Positions 26,444-35,046 of a stretch of DNA of 64,000 nucleotides are shown here, piece after piece. Both the position numbers and the translations under genes were made by a program. The notes beneath the pieces are model-generated. The model did no database searches and was not told where the DNA came from. It saw only the letters and a program-made list of their open reading frames with translations. The stretch spans positions 1,798,001 through 1,862,000 of the forward strand of contig NZ_LR134481.1 of the NCBI RefSeq assembly GCF_900638025.1, given 5' to 3'. The stretch is from Haemophilus parainfluenzae. GTDB taxonomy: Bacteria; Pseudomonadota; Gammaproteobacteria; Enterobacterales; Pasteurellaceae. Position 1 is the stretch's first letter. Each line of letters starts with the position of its first letter.

Positions 26444-26472
26444 TAATTTATTTCTTATCGGGATAAGGTTAA

Positions 26473-28542
26473 ATGAAATTACATACAACCAAAAGTCTTA
26501 TTGCGACAGCAATTTTAGGTGCGTTATTTCTTCATTCGTCTGACACATTTGCTGTGCAGCCGAAATTAAAGCAAAATGATATTACGATTCCTTCCGCAAC
26601 TGATGCAAATCAGTTGGCAACAAAGCGTGCAACAACACGTTTAACCCAATCACATTATCGCAAATTCCAGCTTGATGACGCCTTTTCCGACAAGATTTTT
26701 GATCGTTACATTAAAAGCTTAGATTACAGCCATAACACCTTTTTAAAATCAGATATTGATGATTTACGTGCTAAATATGGTTCTAAATTAGATGATCAAC
26801 TTAATGAGGGTGATCTTTCAGCTGCATTTGCGATTTACGATCTGATGATGAAGCGTCGCTATGAGCGTTATGCTTATGCACTATCCTTATTAGATAAAGA
26901 ACCTGATTTAAAAGGTAATGATCAAATTGAGATCGACCGTGAAAAAGCACCTTTTCCAGCAAGCGAAGAAGATGCAAACAAGCTTTGGGAACAACGAGTC
27001 AAAAATGATGTAATCAGTCTGAAGTTAAAAGATAAAAAATGGCCTGAAATTAAAGAAAAACTGACTAAACGTTACAATTTAGCCATCCGTCGATTAACTC
27101 AAACCAAAGCGGATGACATTGTTCAGATTTATATTAATGCCTTTGCTCGAGAAATCGATCCGCATACAAGCTATCTTGCGCCACGTACCGCAAAAAGCTT
27201 TAATGAAAGTATGAACCTTTCTTTAGAAGGAATTGGTGCAACATTACAATCTGAAGATGACGAAACCAGCATCAAGTCTTTAGTGCCAGGTGCGCCTGCT
27301 GAACGCAGTAAAAAATTACAAGCGGGCGATAAAATCATTGGTGTAGGTCAAGAAAAAGGTGAAATCGAAGATATTATCGGTTGGCGTTTAGAAGATATCG
27401 TTGACAAAATCAAAGGTAAAAAAGGGACAAAAGTTCGTCTTGAAATTGAACCTGCAAAGGGTGGAAAAAGCCGTATTATCACTTTAGTACGCGATAAAGT
27501 CCGTATTGAAGATCAAGCAGCCAAACTCACTGTTTCTAAAGTTGAAGGTGAAACGATTGGCGTCATTAAAATCCCAAGTTTCTATATTGGTCTAACTGAT
27601 GATGTGAAAAAATTATTAGTGGATGCTGAGAAGAAAAAAATTGGTGCCCTAATTGTGGATCTTCGTGAAAATGGCGGCGGTGCGTTAACGGAAGCCGTCG
27701 CATTGAGTGGTTTATTCATTACTGATGGTCCGGTGGTTCAAGTTCGTGATGCTTATCAACGTATTCGTGTACACGAAGATGACGATAATGCTCAGCAATA
27801 CAAAGGGCCATTGCTGGTAATGATTAATCGTTTCAGTGCATCTGCCTCTGAAATTTTTGCTGCCGCAATGCAAGATTACAACCGTGGTATCATTATTGGG
27901 CAAAATACCTTTGGTAAAGGTACAGTACAACAAAGTCGTTCATTAAACTTTGTTTATGATTTAGATCAAACACCACTTGGTGTGTTGCAATATACTATCC
28001 AAAAATTCTACCGAATTAATGGTGGTTCAACCCAATTAAAAGGTGTGGCAGCAGATATCAATTTCCCTGAAATTATCGATGCAAAAGAAATTGGTGAAGA
28101 AAAAGAAGATAACGCATTGCCTTGGGATAAAATTCCTGCAGCGACTTATTCTGAAACCAATAAAGCGCGTAAAGATGTTGAACCATTAAATGAAAAACAT
28201 CTTGAGCGTATTGCAAAAGATCCTGAGTTTATTGCGTTAAATGAAGATCTTAAAATCCGTGATGAACGTCGTGAGCGCAAATTCTTGTCATTGAATTTCC
28301 AAGAACGCAAAGCGGAAAATGACAAAGATGATGCAAGACGTTTAAAAGATCTCAATGATCGTTTTAAACGTGAAGGTAAAAAAGCATTAAAAGATATTGA
28401 TGATTTACCGAAAGACTATGAAGCGCCAGATTTCTTCTTAAAAGAAGCGGAAAAAATGGCAGCTGATTTAGTGAAACTCAATGCTAATCAACAAAAAGTG
28501 GATGCTGAAATAAAACAAGAAGCGGCAAAAGCAACAAAATAA
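26473..28542 (+). CDS. prc: Tail-specific (C-terminal processing) periplasmic protease
   Basis: Prc is a periplasmic serine protease that cuts at nonpolar C-termini and controls peptidoglycan hydrolases in E. coli. The 689-aa protein has a signal peptide, a PDZ domain (GIGATLQSEDDE, then APAERSKKLQAGDKIIGV near 275-300) and the S41 protease core. The catalytic Ser lies in RFSASASEIFAAA and the Lys in NTFGKGTVQ. It is co-transcribed with proQ and followed by an uptake-sequence terminator and then the ldtD-mepK pair. Confidence 0.96.
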   Translation: MKLHTTKSLIATAILGALFLHSSDTFAVQPKLKQNDITIPSATDANQLATKRATTRLTQSHYRKFQLDDAFSDKIFDRYIKSLDYSHNTFLKSDIDDLRAKYGSKLDDQLNEGDLSAAFAIYDLMMKRRYERYAYALSLLDKEPDLKGNDQIEIDREKAPFPASEEDANKLWEQRVKNDVISLKLKDKKWPEIKEKLTKRYNLAIRRLTQTKADDIVQIYINAFAREIDPHTSYLAPRTAKSFNESMNLSLEGIGATLQSEDDETSIKSLVPGAPAERSKKLQAGDKIIGVGQEKGEIEDIIGWRLEDIVDKIKGKKGTKVRLEIEPAKGGKSRIITLVRDKVRIEDQAAKLTVSKVEGETIGVIKIPSFYIGLTDDVKKLLVDAEKKKIGALIVDLRENGGGALTEAVALSGLFITDGPVVQVRDAYQRIRVHEDDDNAQQYKGPLLVMINRFSASASEIFAAAMQDYNRGIIIGQNTFGKGTVQQSRSLNFVYDLDQTPLGVLQYTIQKFYRINGGSTQLKGVAADINFPEIIDAKEIGEEKEDNALPWDKIPAATYSETNKARKDVEPLNEKHLERIAKDPEFIALNEDLKIRDERRERKFLSLNFQERKAENDKDDARRLKDLNDRFKREGKKALKDIDDLPKDYEAPDFFLKEAEKMAADLVKLNANQQKVDAEIKQEAAKATK

Positions 28543-28553
28543 CGATTATTTTG

Positions 28554-28589
28554 ACCGCACTTTAGCAGATAAAAAAACTGAAGTGCGGT
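28554..28589 (+). terminator. prc terminator (inverted uptake-sequence pair)
   Basis: ACCGCACTT (28554) and AAGTGCGGT (28581) flank an A-rich loop, followed by TATTTTTAT, directly after prc. Confidence 0.8.
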
Positions 28590-28620
28590 TATTTTTATGA
28601 ATATTTTTAAAGGTACAGTA

Positions 28621-30090
28621 ATGTTAAAAGGAACAATGAAATTAAGCACATTAGTCTTATCATTATCAATGATGACATCAGGTTGTGCGTTAGCAGACTG
28701 GGCAAAAACAGTTGGGCAACCTCAACAAACCGAGAATAAAGGCGTTGATATGTCTAAATTAAGCCCTGAAGAGCGTGCAAAACTTGAAGCGGAAATCAAA
28801 GAAGACCAAGCTCGTCTAGCAGCTGAAAAGCAAACCATGCTAGAGATGTCATTAACTCATGAAATTGGTGAACAAAATCTGCAGTTCAAACCAATTTTGG
28901 CAAAATTATATGCCGATAACAAATATGACTTAATGTGGAAAGACAAGGCTGCAGAAAAACAATTCCTACGCGAATATGCGGCCATGGTAGCGTCTGGTAT
29001 TTCTAAACGTTCCGCGCAATCATTAATCAATTTACATAACGCTGAAAAGACTGGCGGCCTTACCTACGATGTGTTATTAAGTGATGCTTTCCTTGATTAC
29101 TTGTATTACAGCAAGAACGTAAATCAACAAGCACAACGTTGGTTATATGCAACGAATGCTTACAAACCAGAATTACCAAATCAAGAAATTATTGACCAAT
29201 GGCAAAGTGCGGTTAAAAACAATGCTGTTTCTGACTTTGTGAATGGATTATCGAACCATAATCGTTTATACCGTGAAACTGTACAAGCACTTCCATCAAT
29301 GATTTCAGCTTCTGGTATTTCTGCAATGGGTAAAAAACTTGCTCTCAATGCGCAGCGTTTACGTGTTATTCCTGATTTTGAAAATGGCATTTTTGTCAAT
29401 ATTCCGAGTTATAAATTAAAATATTACCGTGATGGGAAAGCAATCTTAGAATCACGTGTTATCGTAGGAAAAAATGAACGCCGTACACCAGTAATGTACA
29501 GCCGTTTAAGTAACGTGGTGGTGAATCCACCTTGGAATGCCCCAACACGTTTAATCAATGAAGATATTTTACCAAAACTAAAACGTGATCCTAGCTATGC
29601 AACAGCTCACAACTATTCTATTTTGGATAGTCGAGGTAATGCCATTGATCCTCACTCTATTAATTGGAGTCGTATTGGTGATAAATTTCCATATCGCATC
29701 CGTCAAGCTGCTGGCGACAGTGCGTTAGGTAACTATAAATTCAATATGCCAAGTTCTGATGCAATTTATCTTCACGATACACCAAATCATAGTTTATTTA
29801 GTAAAAAAGATCGCGCATTAAGTTCTGGCTGTGTACGCGTAGAAAAATCCGACCAACTAGCCTCCCTTTTATTACAAGAAGCGGGCTGGTCAGATGATAA
29901 AAAGCGCAATGTTTTAGCAAGTAAGAAAACGACTTCTGCGAATATTCGTACAAATGACCCTGTATTCTTATATTATGTCACCGCATGGGTGGAAAATGGT
30001 CAAATACAAGTTTTACCCGATATTTATAAATATGATGATGCGGCAAGTTTTAGCGGTATTGACTGGAATATCGTAAAAAAATACCTTTAG
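28621..30090 (+). CDS. ldtD: L,D-transpeptidase (YcbB/LdtD-like)
   Basis: A periplasmic enzyme that makes 3-3 (mDAP-mDAP) peptidoglycan crosslinks. The 489-aa protein has a signal or lipoprotein-type leader (MKLSTLVLSLSMMTSGC), a long helical domain, and a YkuD domain. Its catalytic site reads YLHDTPNHSLF...SSGCVRV near 400-425, with the active Cys in SGCVR. A start at 28636 with AAGGA just upstream is also possible; 28597 overlaps the terminator. It is followed by mepK and gloC, the same ycbB-ycbK-ycbL order as E. coli. Confidence 0.9.
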   Translation: MLKGTMKLSTLVLSLSMMTSGCALADWAKTVGQPQQTENKGVDMSKLSPEERAKLEAEIKEDQARLAAEKQTMLEMSLTHEIGEQNLQFKPILAKLYADNKYDLMWKDKAAEKQFLREYAAMVASGISKRSAQSLINLHNAEKTGGLTYDVLLSDAFLDYLYYSKNVNQQAQRWLYATNAYKPELPNQEIIDQWQSAVKNNAVSDFVNGLSNHNRLYRETVQALPSMISASGISAMGKKLALNAQRLRVIPDFENGIFVNIPSYKLKYYRDGKAILESRVIVGKNERRTPVMYSRLSNVVVNPPWNAPTRLINEDILPKLKRDPSYATAHNYSILDSRGNAIDPHSINWSRIGDKFPYRIRQAAGDSALGNYKFNMPSSDAIYLHDTPNHSLFSKKDRALSSGCVRVEKSDQLASLLLQEAGWSDDKKRNVLASKKTTSANIRTNDPVFLYYVTAWVENGQIQVLPDIYKYDDAASFSGIDWNIVKKYL

Positions 30091-30118
30091 AAAACATACA
30101 AATTAGAACTTTTTCTGA

Positions 30119-30142
30119 TAGACATTGTCTAAAGTTAGACAT
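30119..30142. promoter_or_regulatory. Inverted motif upstream of mepK
   Basis: TAGACA-T-TGTCTA (30119-30131) is a perfect inverted repeat with a one-base centre, followed by a half copy, TTAGACATTA. The 10-mer AGACATTGTC also occurs in the letA/proQ intergenic region at 25723-25732. A shared operator is only a suggestion. Confidence 0.3.
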
Positions 30143-30163
30143 TAATAAAAAAGAAACTAGCAA

Positions 30164-30724
30164 ATGAGTAAAATTGATAATAATCGCCGCAAATGGATTT
30201 CATTAGGCGGCATTGCTTTAGGTGCAAGTATAATGCCAAGCTCAGTGTTAGCCATGGTCTCTACGACAAAGCCTCGCATCCTTAGCTTTTATAATCTCAA
30301 TACCAATGAACGATTAAGCGGAGAATTTTCTGCAACCTCTGGGTTTAGTCGCTCATTACTGGTTAAACTTGATTATTTTATGAGAGATCGCCGTACTGAC
30401 CAAGTCCATCATATGGATCCTAACCTCTTCATGAAATTTTATCATTTACAAAATAACTTAGGTTTACGTACGGCACAAATTGATGTAATTTGTGGTTATC
30501 GTAGTGCTAAAACAAATGCTGTACGCCATCGCCAAAGTCATGGTGTAGCAAGTAATAGCTATCATATTAAAGGACAAGCCATTGATTTTAGAATACCCGC
30601 TATCCCTTTAGCTAAATTACGTCAGGCCGCTGAAAATCTCAAGAGTGGTGGCGTAGGATATTATCCCTATAGTAATTTTATTCATGTTGATACTGGACCA
30701 ATAAGAGCATGGCGTGGTGCATAG
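30164..30724 (+). CDS. mepK: Murein endopeptidase MepK (DUF882/M15)
   Basis: MepK in E. coli cleaves the 3-3 crosslinks that L,D-transpeptidases make. The 186-aa protein starts with a twin-arginine-like signal (NNRRKWISLGG, Arg 8-9). The LAS/M15 zinc motif follows as YHIKGQAIDFRI (His and Asp ligands) and FIHVDTG (second His). It lies 73 bp after ldtD and 61 bp before gloC. Pairing a synthase and a cleaver of the same bond is functionally sensible. Confidence 0.92.
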   Translation: MSKIDNNRRKWISLGGIALGASIMPSSVLAMVSTTKPRILSFYNLNTNERLSGEFSATSGFSRSLLVKLDYFMRDRRTDQVHHMDPNLFMKFYHLQNNLGLRTAQIDVICGYRSAKTNAVRHRQSHGVASNSYHIKGQAIDFRIPAIPLAKLRQAAENLKSGGVGYYPYSNFIHVDTGPIRAWRGA

Positions 30725-30736
30725 AAAAATGTGATT

Positions 30737-30760
30737 AAAACCGCACTTCTGTGTGGTTTT
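30737..30760 (+). terminator. mepK terminator
   Basis: AAAACCGCAC / GTGTGGTTTT stem with a 4-base loop and a T-run. One arm keeps an uptake sequence; the pairing includes one G-U. Confidence 0.7.
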
Positions 30761-30785
30761 TTGTTATCAACAATAAGGAAAAAAG

Positions 30786-31415
30786 ATGAATATTGAAATT
30801 ATTCCAGTTACAGCCTTTCAGCAAAATTGCTCACTTATTTGGGATGATGAAAAAAATGCAGCAATTATCGATCCTGGTGGTAATGCGGAAAAGCTTATTC
30901 AACGCATTGAAGAACTCGAATTAAACCTTAAAGCAGTCCTATTAACGCATGGACATCTTGATCATGTGGGTGCCGCTGAAGCGATTCGTGATCATTTCAA
31001 CATTGAAATTTGGGGTTCGCAAGAAGAAGATCGTTTTCTATTTGAAAGTCTACCACAGCAATCTCAACAATTTGGTTTACCTTATGTTTCCGCATTTACA
31101 CCTGATCGCTGGTTTAATCAAGAAGGCGAAGAAATTCAAATTGGCACATTAACCTTTGAAATTTTTCACCTTCCAGGCCATACCCCAGGTCACATTGGCT
31201 TTATTGAGCATGAAAAAAATATCGCTTTTACTGGCGATGTCCTTTTTCAAAATAGCATTGGGCGTACAGACTTTCCTCGTGGGAATTTCGATACATTGAT
31301 CTCATCAATTAAAAATAAATTATTTACATTAAACGACGACATGGTTATTGTTGCAGGGCATGGTCCTTACACAACTATTGGACAAGAGAAACAAAATAAT
31401 CCGTTTTTGAAGTAA
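30786..31415 (+). CDS. gloC: Type II hydroxyacylglutathione hydrolase GloC (YcbL)
   Basis: A 209-aa metallo-beta-lactamase-fold glyoxalase II-like enzyme hydrolysing lactoylglutathione. THGHLDHVG near residue 55 gives the HxHxDH ligands, with GHTPGHIGF, TGDVLFQNSIGRTDFP and a final GHGPYTTIG supplying the rest. Its length matches E. coli YcbL rather than the longer GloB. AAGGAAAAAAG precedes the ATG. It is third in the conserved ldtD-mepK-gloC order. No plus-strand terminator is evident after it; the hairpin at 31441 has its T-run on the other strand. Confidence 0.93.
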   Translation: MNIEIIPVTAFQQNCSLIWDDEKNAAIIDPGGNAEKLIQRIEELELNLKAVLLTHGHLDHVGAAEAIRDHFNIEIWGSQEEDRFLFESLPQQSQQFGLPYVSAFTPDRWFNQEGEEIQIGTLTFEIFHLPGHTPGHIGFIEHEKNIAFTGDVLFQNSIGRTDFPRGNFDTLISSIKNKLFTLNDDMVIVAGHGPYTTIGQEKQNNPFLK

Positions 31416-31432
31416 AGATCTGAATTTTGGCT

Positions 31433-31526
31433 AAAAAAAAGCTCCTAATTTCTTAGGAGCACCAAAAAGGAATTTATGAATAAAATCTCTAAAGTTTAGC
31501 TTTATCAAAGGAATCTCGATAAAACA
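31433..31526 (-). ncRNA. Candidate small RNA between pepT and gloC
   Basis: The minus strand has a perfect -10 (TATAAT, 31538-31533), a 17-bp spacer and a weak -35 (TTGCAT, 31561-31556). A start near 31526 follows. About 94 nt later comes a terminator: GCTCCTAA / TTAGGAGC stem (31460-31441) and eight Ts (31440-31433). The RNA contains two UUCCUUU stretches able to pair with AAGGA-type ribosome sites, and a 5' hairpin TTTATC / GATAAA. The longest open frame is negligible. It could instead be the pepT 3' UTR, but it carries its own promoter-like sequence. Confidence 0.6.
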
Positions 31527-31532
31527 TTAACT

Positions 31533-31561
31533 ATTATATTGTTACGCTATAACAAATGCAA
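31533..31561 (-). promoter_or_regulatory. Promoter of the candidate small RNA, with a palindromic operator in the spacer
   Basis: The spacer between -35 and -10 is TTGTTATAGCGTAACAA, with 6-bp inverted arms TTGTTA/TAACAA. Such a position is typical of a repressor site. The 15-base core agrees at 12 positions with TGTTATAATATAACA, the E. coli Zur operator form as I recall it. Whether this organism has Zur is unknown. Confidence 0.5.
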
Positions 31562-31570
31562 GTTTTTTCT

Positions 31571-32809
31571 TTACATTAATTTACAAACCTTTACAATTTG
31601 TAGTATTACTTCAACCGATTTTCCCATTCCTTCTAGAGTAATTAATTCATGCTTACTATGGAAATTATAGCCACCAGTAAAAATATTTGGACAAGCTAAT
31701 CCTTTTTCCGCTAAAAATGCCCCATCCGTTCCACCGCGTATTAGTTTGTGATTTGGTGTAATACCGCAAGCTTTCATTGCTGCATCCGCAAGTTTAATCG
31801 CCAGTGGAACATTTTTAACTGTGTCATACATATTTTTGTAACTGTCTTCAATGACACATTCCACGGGCTCTTTCAGGCTTTTCTCTCTATTAAATTTTTC
31901 CACTAATTGATAAATAAACGCCTTGCGTTGCTCAAAATGAGCTTGGTCAAAATCTCGAATGAGATAATGTAGCTCAACTTTCTCAATATCCCCTTTAAAA
32001 TCATCTAAATGGAAAAAACCCTCTTTACCCGATGTTTTTTCAGGAACATCATCTTTTGGAAAACCTTGTTGAAATTCACAAGCTAACGTAAGCGCATTCA
32101 CTAATTTGTTTTTAGCATAACCTGGATGAATGCTCCGACCTTTAAAGGTAATTTTTGCGGTCGCAGCATTAAAGTTCTCATACTCTAATTCGCCCACTTC
32201 TCCACCATCAATGGTATATGCCCAATCACAAGGAAAATCGTCCAATGGAAAATAATGCATCCCTAAGCCAATTTCTTCGTCTGGTGTAAATGCAACCCGA
32301 ATATTACAATGTGCTATATTTTCTCGTTGCAAGATAGAAAGTACAGTCATAATTTCTGCGATTCCAGCTTTATTATCTGCACCAAGTAGAGTCGTTCCAT
32401 CTGTCACAATCAAGGTTTTACCAATAAGCTGATGTAAAAATGGATAATACACGGGACTAATAAATTCAATTCCTAAACCTAATGCAATATCTCCCCCCCG
32501 ATAATTTTCAATCACTTCGGGTTGAACATTTTTTCCGCTGCATTGTGGTGAGGTATCAAGGTGGGAAATAAATCCAATAGTTTGTGTTAACTCGGGATGA
32601 TTTGAAGGTAAATAAGCTGTGACAATGGCATGCTTAGTCACATTGACATCTTGTAAACCAAGTTCAATTAATTCTTGCTGCAAATGTAAAGCCAACTTCA
32701 TTTGCCCTACTGAACTTGGTGAATGCTTTGCAGACGATTTAGATTGCGTATCAAACGCAACATAAGTTAAAAATCGCTCCAGTAATTTATTATAATCTTG
32801 TTCTTCCAT
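31571..32809 (-). CDS. pepT: Peptidase T (tripeptide aminopeptidase)
   Basis: A cytoplasmic M20-family dizinc aminopeptidase that removes N-terminal residues from tripeptides; 412 aa is the family length. Metal-site motifs are SHLDTSPQCSGKNV near 84-97, LLGADNKAGIAE (bridging Asp), FTPDEEIGLGM (catalytic Glu pair) and the C-terminal GGYNFHSKHE His. AAAGGAGAA precedes the ATG. An FNR-like box lies upstream at the position expected for anaerobic activation, consistent with pepT being FNR-dependent in enteric bacteria. Confidence 0.96.
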   Translation of the reverse strand: MEEQDYNKLLERFLTYVAFDTQSKSSAKHSPSSVGQMKLALHLQQELIELGLQDVNVTKHAIVTAYLPSNHPELTQTIGFISHLDTSPQCSGKNVQPEVIENYRGGDIALGLGIEFISPVYYPFLHQLIGKTLIVTDGTTLLGADNKAGIAEIMTVLSILQRENIAHCNIRVAFTPDEEIGLGMHYFPLDDFPCDWAYTIDGGEVGELEYENFNAATAKITFKGRSIHPGYAKNKLVNALTLACEFQQGFPKDDVPEKTSGKEGFFHLDDFKGDIEKVELHYLIRDFDQAHFEQRKAFIYQLVEKFNREKSLKEPVECVIEDSYKNMYDTVKNVPLAIKLADAAMKACGITPNHKLIRGGTDGAFLAEKGLACPNIFTGGYNFHSKHELITLEGMGKSVEVILQIVKVCKLM

Positions 32810-32836
32810 TTTGACATTCTCCTTTGTTTTACTGCT

Positions 32837-32878
32837 AGTCTAATCCCAAAAATCCTTGCTGTTCTTGATATATAACAA
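32837..32878 (-). promoter_or_regulatory. FNR-type box and -10 upstream of pepT
   Basis: TTGAT-ATAT-AACAA (32865-32878) matches the FNR consensus TTGAT-N4-ATCAA at 9 of 10 positions. A -10 candidate TAGACT (32842-32837) would place the start near 32830. The box would then be centred about 41.5 bases upstream, the classic activating position. Confidence 0.6.
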
Positions 32879-33086
32879 GAAAGTGAAGAGTTATAAAATT
32901 TTCTAAAAAAAGTGCGGTCAGTATTTCAATAAAATTTTTCCTAAAAACGTGATTAAATCCTTTTCATCATTAACAATTCGCTATATCATAGCTGTTCAAT
33001 TTTATGTCGCCCCTGCATCATTTTTGCAGGTTCATTTCTACTCAGTACCGATTAAATTGGTGAAATTAGGGAGAAAACCAAAGCTA

Positions 33087-34202
33087 GTGGAAAATCTGGT
33101 TCAAAAGCCTATTATTGAGCTTCGTTCAATCAAAAAATCCTATGGTTCTAACACAATTATTAATGATTTTAATCTAACCATTAATAACGGTGAATTCGTC
33201 ACAATTCTTGGCCCGTCAGGCTGTGGTAAAACTACAGTGCTACGTTTATTAGCAGGTTTAGAAGAATTAGATGAAGGTCATATTATTTTGGACGGTGAAA
33301 ATATTACTAATGTTCCGGCAGAAAAACGCCACATTAACACCGTATTCCAAAGTTATGCATTATTCCCGCATATGACTATTTTTGATAACGTGGCTTTTGG
33401 TTTGCGTATGCAAAAAGTGGCAGAAAGCGAAATTAAACCTCGCGTTCTGGATGCATTGCGTATGGTGCAATTAGAAGAAATGGCCGACCGTAAACCAACT
33501 CAACTTTCTGGTGGTCAGCAACAACGTATCGCGATTGCTCGTGCAGTAGTGAATAAGCCGAAAGTGTTGCTACTTGATGAATCTTTATCTGCGCTGGATT
33601 ATAAGTTACGTAAACAAATGCAAAATGAACTTAAACAATTACAGCGTCAACTTGGCATTACCTTTATTTTCGTTACCCATGATCAAGAAGAAGCGATCAC
33701 CATGTCTGACCGTATCGTCTTATTACGTAAAGGTAAAATTGCACAAGATGGTTCACCTCGTGAAATCTATGAAGATCCAGCTAACCTATTCGTCGCTCGC
33801 TTTATTGGTGAAATTAATGTATTTGATGCCACTGTGATTGAGCGTAAATCTGACGATGAGTTACTTGCTAACGTAGAAGGTCGTGTATGCGATATTCACA
33901 CGAGTATCTCTGCTGAAAAAGGTCAAAAACTACAAGTGTTATTACGCCCAGAAGATATTGTGATTGAAGAGCTTGACGAAAATGAGCACTCAAATGCAAT
34001 TATTGGTCGCATTGTGGATCGTACCTATAAAGGGATGACACTTGAGTCTACCGTAGAATTTGATCATAACGGCAAACGCGTATTAGTAAGCGAATTCTTT
34101 AACGAAGATGACCCACATATGGATCACAGCGTTGGTCAACGTGTAGGTATTACATGGCACGAAGGTTGGGAGGTTGTACTCAACGATGAAGATAATCAAT
34201 AA
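33087..34202 (+). CDS. potA: Spermidine/putrescine ABC transporter ATPase
   Basis: The ATP-hydrolysing subunit of the PotABCD polyamine importer. I use the GTG at 33087 (371 aa, the usual length), preceded by GGGAGAAAA; the open frame extends upstream to 32949 without family-like sequence. Motifs: Walker [10 protein letters not shown] near 50, Q-loop [10 protein letters not shown], signature LSGGQQQR, Walker [12 protein letters not shown] and switch His in FVTHDQEEA, then a C-terminal TOBE domain. The Walker B Glu is present; the usual DEPLSALD is DESLSALD here. It overlaps potB by 17 bp. Confidence 0.95.
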   Translation: MENLVQKPIIELRSIKKSYGSNTIINDFNLTINNGEFVTILGPSGCGKTTVLRLLAGLEELDEGHIILDGENITNVPAEKRHINTVFQSYALFPHMTIFDNVAFGLRMQKVAESEIKPRVLDALRMVQLEEMADRKPTQLSGGQQQRIAIARAVVNKPKVLLLDESLSALDYKLRKQMQNELKQLQRQLGITFIFVTHDQEEAITMSDRIVLLRKGKIAQDGSPREIYEDPANLFVARFIGEINVFDATVIERKSDDELLANVEGRVCDIHTSISAEKGQKLQVLLRPEDIVIEELDENEHSNAIIGRIVDRTYKGMTLESTVEFDHNGKRVLVSEFFNEDDPHMDHSVGQRVGITWHEGWEVVLNDEDNQ

Positions 34203-35046
34203 TAAATTCCAGAAAATTACTGTTGCAATTATCTTTAGTTGGTTAATCTTCTTTGTGCTAATTCCAAACTTATTAGTATTAACCGTAAGTTTTTTAACCC
34301 GAGATGGTAGCGACTTTTATGCTTTGCCATTTACTTTAGATAACTACACTAACCTGTTTAATCCGCTTTATGCACAGGTTGTGTGGAATTCATTGTATAT
34401 GTCTGGTATTGCGACGATTATTTGCTTACTCATTGGCTATCCATTTGCCTTTATGGTCAGCAAAATTAATCCAAAATATCGTCCATTTTTGTTATTCCTT
34501 GTGGTATTGCCATTCTGGACAAACTCACTTATTCGTATCTATGGAATGAAAGTCTTCCTTGGTGTGAAAGGGGTGTTAAATACCATGTTAATGGATATGG
34601 GCATTTTGAGCGAGCCTATTCGTATTTTAAATACCGAAGTAGCTGTAATCATTGGTTTAGTGTATCTCCTTTTACCATTTATGATTCTACCGCTTTACTC
34701 TGCTATTGAAAAATTAGACGGACGTTTATTAGAAGCGGCAAGAGATTTAGGGGCAAATGCAGTTCAACGTTTCTTCCGTGTTATTCTGCCATTAACCATG
34801 CCAGGTATTGTTGCAGGTTGTTTATTAGTACTACTACCAGCAATGGGTATGTTCTACGTAGCTGACTTGCTTGGTGGGGCGAAAGTATTATTAGTAGGTA
34901 ACGTGATTAAGAGTGAATTCTTAATTTCCCGTAACTGGCCATTCGGTTCGGCAATCAGCATCGGTTTAACTATCTTAATGGCATTGTTGATTTTCGTTTA
35001 CTATCGTGCAAATAAATTGTTGAATAAGAAAGTGGAGTTAGAATAA
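34186..35046 (+). CDS. potB: Spermidine/putrescine ABC transporter permease PotB
   Basis: An inner-membrane permease of 286 aa with six hydrophobic segments and the cytoplasmic EAA loop ([21 protein letters not shown] region near 185) that contacts PotA. The ATG at 34186 overlaps the end of potA, suggesting coupled translation; a further upstream start at 34174 adds four residues and is less likely. It overlaps potC by one base. Confidence 0.95.
   Translation: MKIINNKFQKITVAIIFSWLIFFVLIPNLLVLTVSFLTRDGSDFYALPFTLDNYTNLFNPLYAQVVWNSLYMSGIATIICLLIGYPFAFMVSKINPKYRPFLLFLVVLPFWTNSLIRIYGMKVFLGVKGVLNTMLMDMGILSEPIRILNTEVAVIIGLVYLLLPFMILPLYSAIEKLDGRLLEAARDLGANAVQRFFRVILPLTMPGIVAGCLLVLLPAMGMFYVADLLGGAKVLLVGNVIKSEFLISRNWPFGSAISIGLTILMALLIFVYYRANKLLNKKVELE

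Noticed and set aside
31467..31490. Seven-codon frame M-N-K-I-S-K-V with AAGGA upstream, after gloC
   Set aside because: Overlaps the candidate small RNA on the other strand; very short frames with AAGGA are common in AT-rich DNA.
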